A program made the translations under genes and the position numbers. A stretch of DNA of 13,790 bases, from assembly GCA_002371335.1 (NCBI GenBank), contig DFHP01000036.1, positions 1 to 13,790 on the forward strand, given 5' to 3'. This document shows, one piece after another, positions 12,814 to 13,790 of the stretch; the stretch's first letter is position 1; each line of letters begins with the position of its first letter. This stretch comes from Eubacterium sp. UBA3720. GTDB lineage: Bacteria; Bacillota; Clostridia; Lachnospirales; Lachnospiraceae. The notes below the pieces were generated by a model. That model saw only the letters and a list, made by a program, of their open reading frames with translations, searched no databases and was not told the DNA's origin.

Positions 12814-13145
12814 TTATCTCCAGTGTTTAAGTTGTGAAAGATATCCATCGTACTGTACCCCTCTCTTTTCTTCCGATAGATTATCCGGGTTCGGCATATA
12901 ACTGATCAGAAAATTTTCAGAATCCTTGATCCTGTAATAATCCTCAGCATCTACACCGATTTCCACATAGTCCTTCGGTTTTTTCTTGTCCAAAAGACAA
13001 ATGCACTCGCAGTGGCTCGATACGTCGATTTGGATGTCAGCGGCTCCGCTTGTTCACGGGAATAAATCCACATACTTCCGTAAGAACAAATCCACTGGAT
13101 TTTGCCGTTGCCTCGGGTCCTGTTCGTATACGGGAACAAATCAAC
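12814..13145 (-). pseudogene. RNA methyltransferase-like (RlmD-type) C-terminal tail, copy 2
   Basis: After a TGA at 13054-13056 the frame reads TSGAADIQIDVSSHCECICL, then LDKKKPKDYVEIGVDAEDYY, RIKDSENFLISYMPNPDNLS and a final QLKHWR with TAA at 12814. SSHCECICLL corresponds to the SHVEVICLL motif of RlmD-like methyltransferases, with HVE changed to HCE. Upstream, VDLFPYT (13125-13145), also typical of these enzymes just before HVE, is in another frame and is followed by scrambled repeats of itself. The catalytic domain is absent. The protein resembles copy 1 closely in KDYVEIGVDAEDYYRIK. The 77-residue tail after the stop codon is open, but no start with a ribosome site is seen. Confidence 0.5.
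13058..13145. repeat. Degenerate 24-25-bp repeat, three copies
   Basis: GGGAATAAATCCAC (13058-13071), AAGAACAAATCCAC (13082-13095) and GGGAACAAATCAAC (13132-13145) lie 24 and 50 bp apart, as if one of four units has decayed. On the minus strand each reads G-T-K-GATTTRTTC, the VDLF codons of the methyltransferase-like gene. Confidence 0.5.
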
Positions 13146-13160
13146 CGCTGCCCTTCTTCC

Positions 13161-13740
13161 TTATAATAGCAGGTAGGGAGGAGGTGCCATTGCCTGCTTA
13201 TGAGATATTCTTCCGTTATCCTTAAGAATCTTGTACTGACGGAATTCAGGAAAAGCATTTACGCTCTTTTCAAACTCTTCCATCGTAAATACATTCTCAC
13301 GCTCAATCAGATCCTCGATATAATCAAAATATCCCGTGACAGCACGTTCCAATTGACGAATCTGCTTTTCTTCCAAAATAGTTCTTTGCAACTGAGACAT
13401 CTGATTTCAGTATCCTTCCATCCGGAGCATTTTTCCAGGTAGTAAGTCCCATATGCTCTTTCTCATGATCTGCTAATTCATATATTATCTCCGAAGCGGT
13501 ATGATTTGTGATTGCATAATGGAACTTGTTCTGTATCGTTGCATAAAAATGATAAGCCACTTCGGAATCCTTTGTGTAATCAATGCTGCACTCAGCAAAA
13601 ATATCTGTAATCTGCTGCCAGATACGCCTTTCGTTGGCACGAATCGAGCGAACGCGTTCCAACAACTCGCGGAAGTAATCCTTTCCGAAATCTGATAACT
13701 GTTCCAGGATAAAGTCCAGGTATTCTTTCGTTGATGCCAT
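13161..13740 (-). pseudogene. RhuM-family protein, chimeric start, frameshifted and truncated
   Basis: A good ribosome site (AGGAGAGGGAG) precedes ATG 13740. The first 17 residues, MASTKEYLDFILEQLSD, match the opening of TfoX-like proteins as I remember them. From FGKDYFRELLERVRSIRANE onward the sequence is RhuM: TDIFAECSIDYTKDSEVAYH, FHYAITNHTASEIIYELADH and SDVSVAKNY. One extra T in a T4 run (plus-strand A 13375-13378) shifts the frame. The next frame continues LEEKQIRQLERAVTGYFDYI, ENVFTMEEFEKSVNAF and DNGRISHKQAM. Similarity then ends near 13190. The RhuM N-terminal winged-helix region (roughly the first 100 residues or more) is missing. RhuM proteins occur on pathogenicity and mobile islands, with unproven function. 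Confidence 0.8.
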
Positions 13741-13750
13741 ACTCCCTCTC

Positions 13751-13790
13751 CTATCCATTCACGAGCCTCAGGAACTTTTTATCGTTCATC
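13751..13790 (-). CDS. Possible C-terminal end of an upstream gene (partial)
   Basis: At the window edge a minus-strand frame reads MNDKKFLRLVNG and stops with TAG at 13751-13753, 10 bp before the chimeric RhuM start and overlapping its ribosome site. It could be the end of a gene that continues beyond the window, translationally coupled to the next. It is too short for identification. Confidence 0.25.
   Translation of the reverse strand, partial: MNDKKFLRLVNG

Noticed and set aside
13054..13056. TGA read as selenocysteine or tryptophan in the methyltransferase-like copy 2
   Set aside because: The upstream frame is scrambled by repeats and lacks a catalytic domain, and no SECIS-like element was recognised; decay is simpler.

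Overview
The window looks like chromosome from a gut-type Firmicute, most likely Clostridia close to Lachnospiraceae. Supporting this are strong AGGAGG-type ribosome sites, consensus sigma-A promoters, a clostridial Fe-ADH with a Rex-like operator, a Crp/Fnr-TetR-CdaR regulator mix, and cargo fragments typical of Tn916/Tn1549-like elements. The taxon is inferred from the style of the genes; no rRNA or marker gene is present.

The left part (1-6064) is intact metabolic sequence. It holds the end of a Crp/Fnr regulator, a TetR regulator with its own promoter and paired palindromes, and a glycerate/sugar-diacid locus: a CdaR-type regulator divergent from glycerate kinase plus a GntP-family permease. 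A convergent iron-dependent alcohol dehydrogenase shares a bidirectional terminator with the permease and has a Rex-like operator just downstream of its -10 box. Together these suggest uptake and phosphorylation of glycerate, and redox-controlled disposal of reducing power.

The middle (6200-9797) has a degraded stretch (tail of a YjdF/DUF2238-like membrane protein, XRE fragment, tandem 30-bp repeats, a KilA-N pseudogene) and then an intact divergent module. A TetR regulator faces a DsbA/FrnE-like thiol oxidoreductase and a glyoxalase-II-like metallo-hydrolase. Two overlapping consensus promoters share one of three GAAC-RY-GTTC palindromes. This is the best candidate for an under-described functional system, plausibly thiol or electrophile stress.

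The right part (9798-13790) is a gene graveyard of mobile-element and island debris, mostly on the minus strand: a RepA-like ATPase start with a stop codon, a small intact Cys-rich KTR protein with a strong terminator, a relic of a BcrR/BcrA-like antibiotic-sensing ABC locus with its promoter and repeated operator still clear, two diverged copies of an RNA-methyltransferase-like tail on either side of an intact AAA/DUF4143 ATPase, and a RhuM gene that is frameshifted and apparently fused to the first codons of a TfoX-like gene. The breakpoints carry short repeats and palindromes that record how the region decayed. Family names for fragments come from remembered family motifs and have not been checked by a search.
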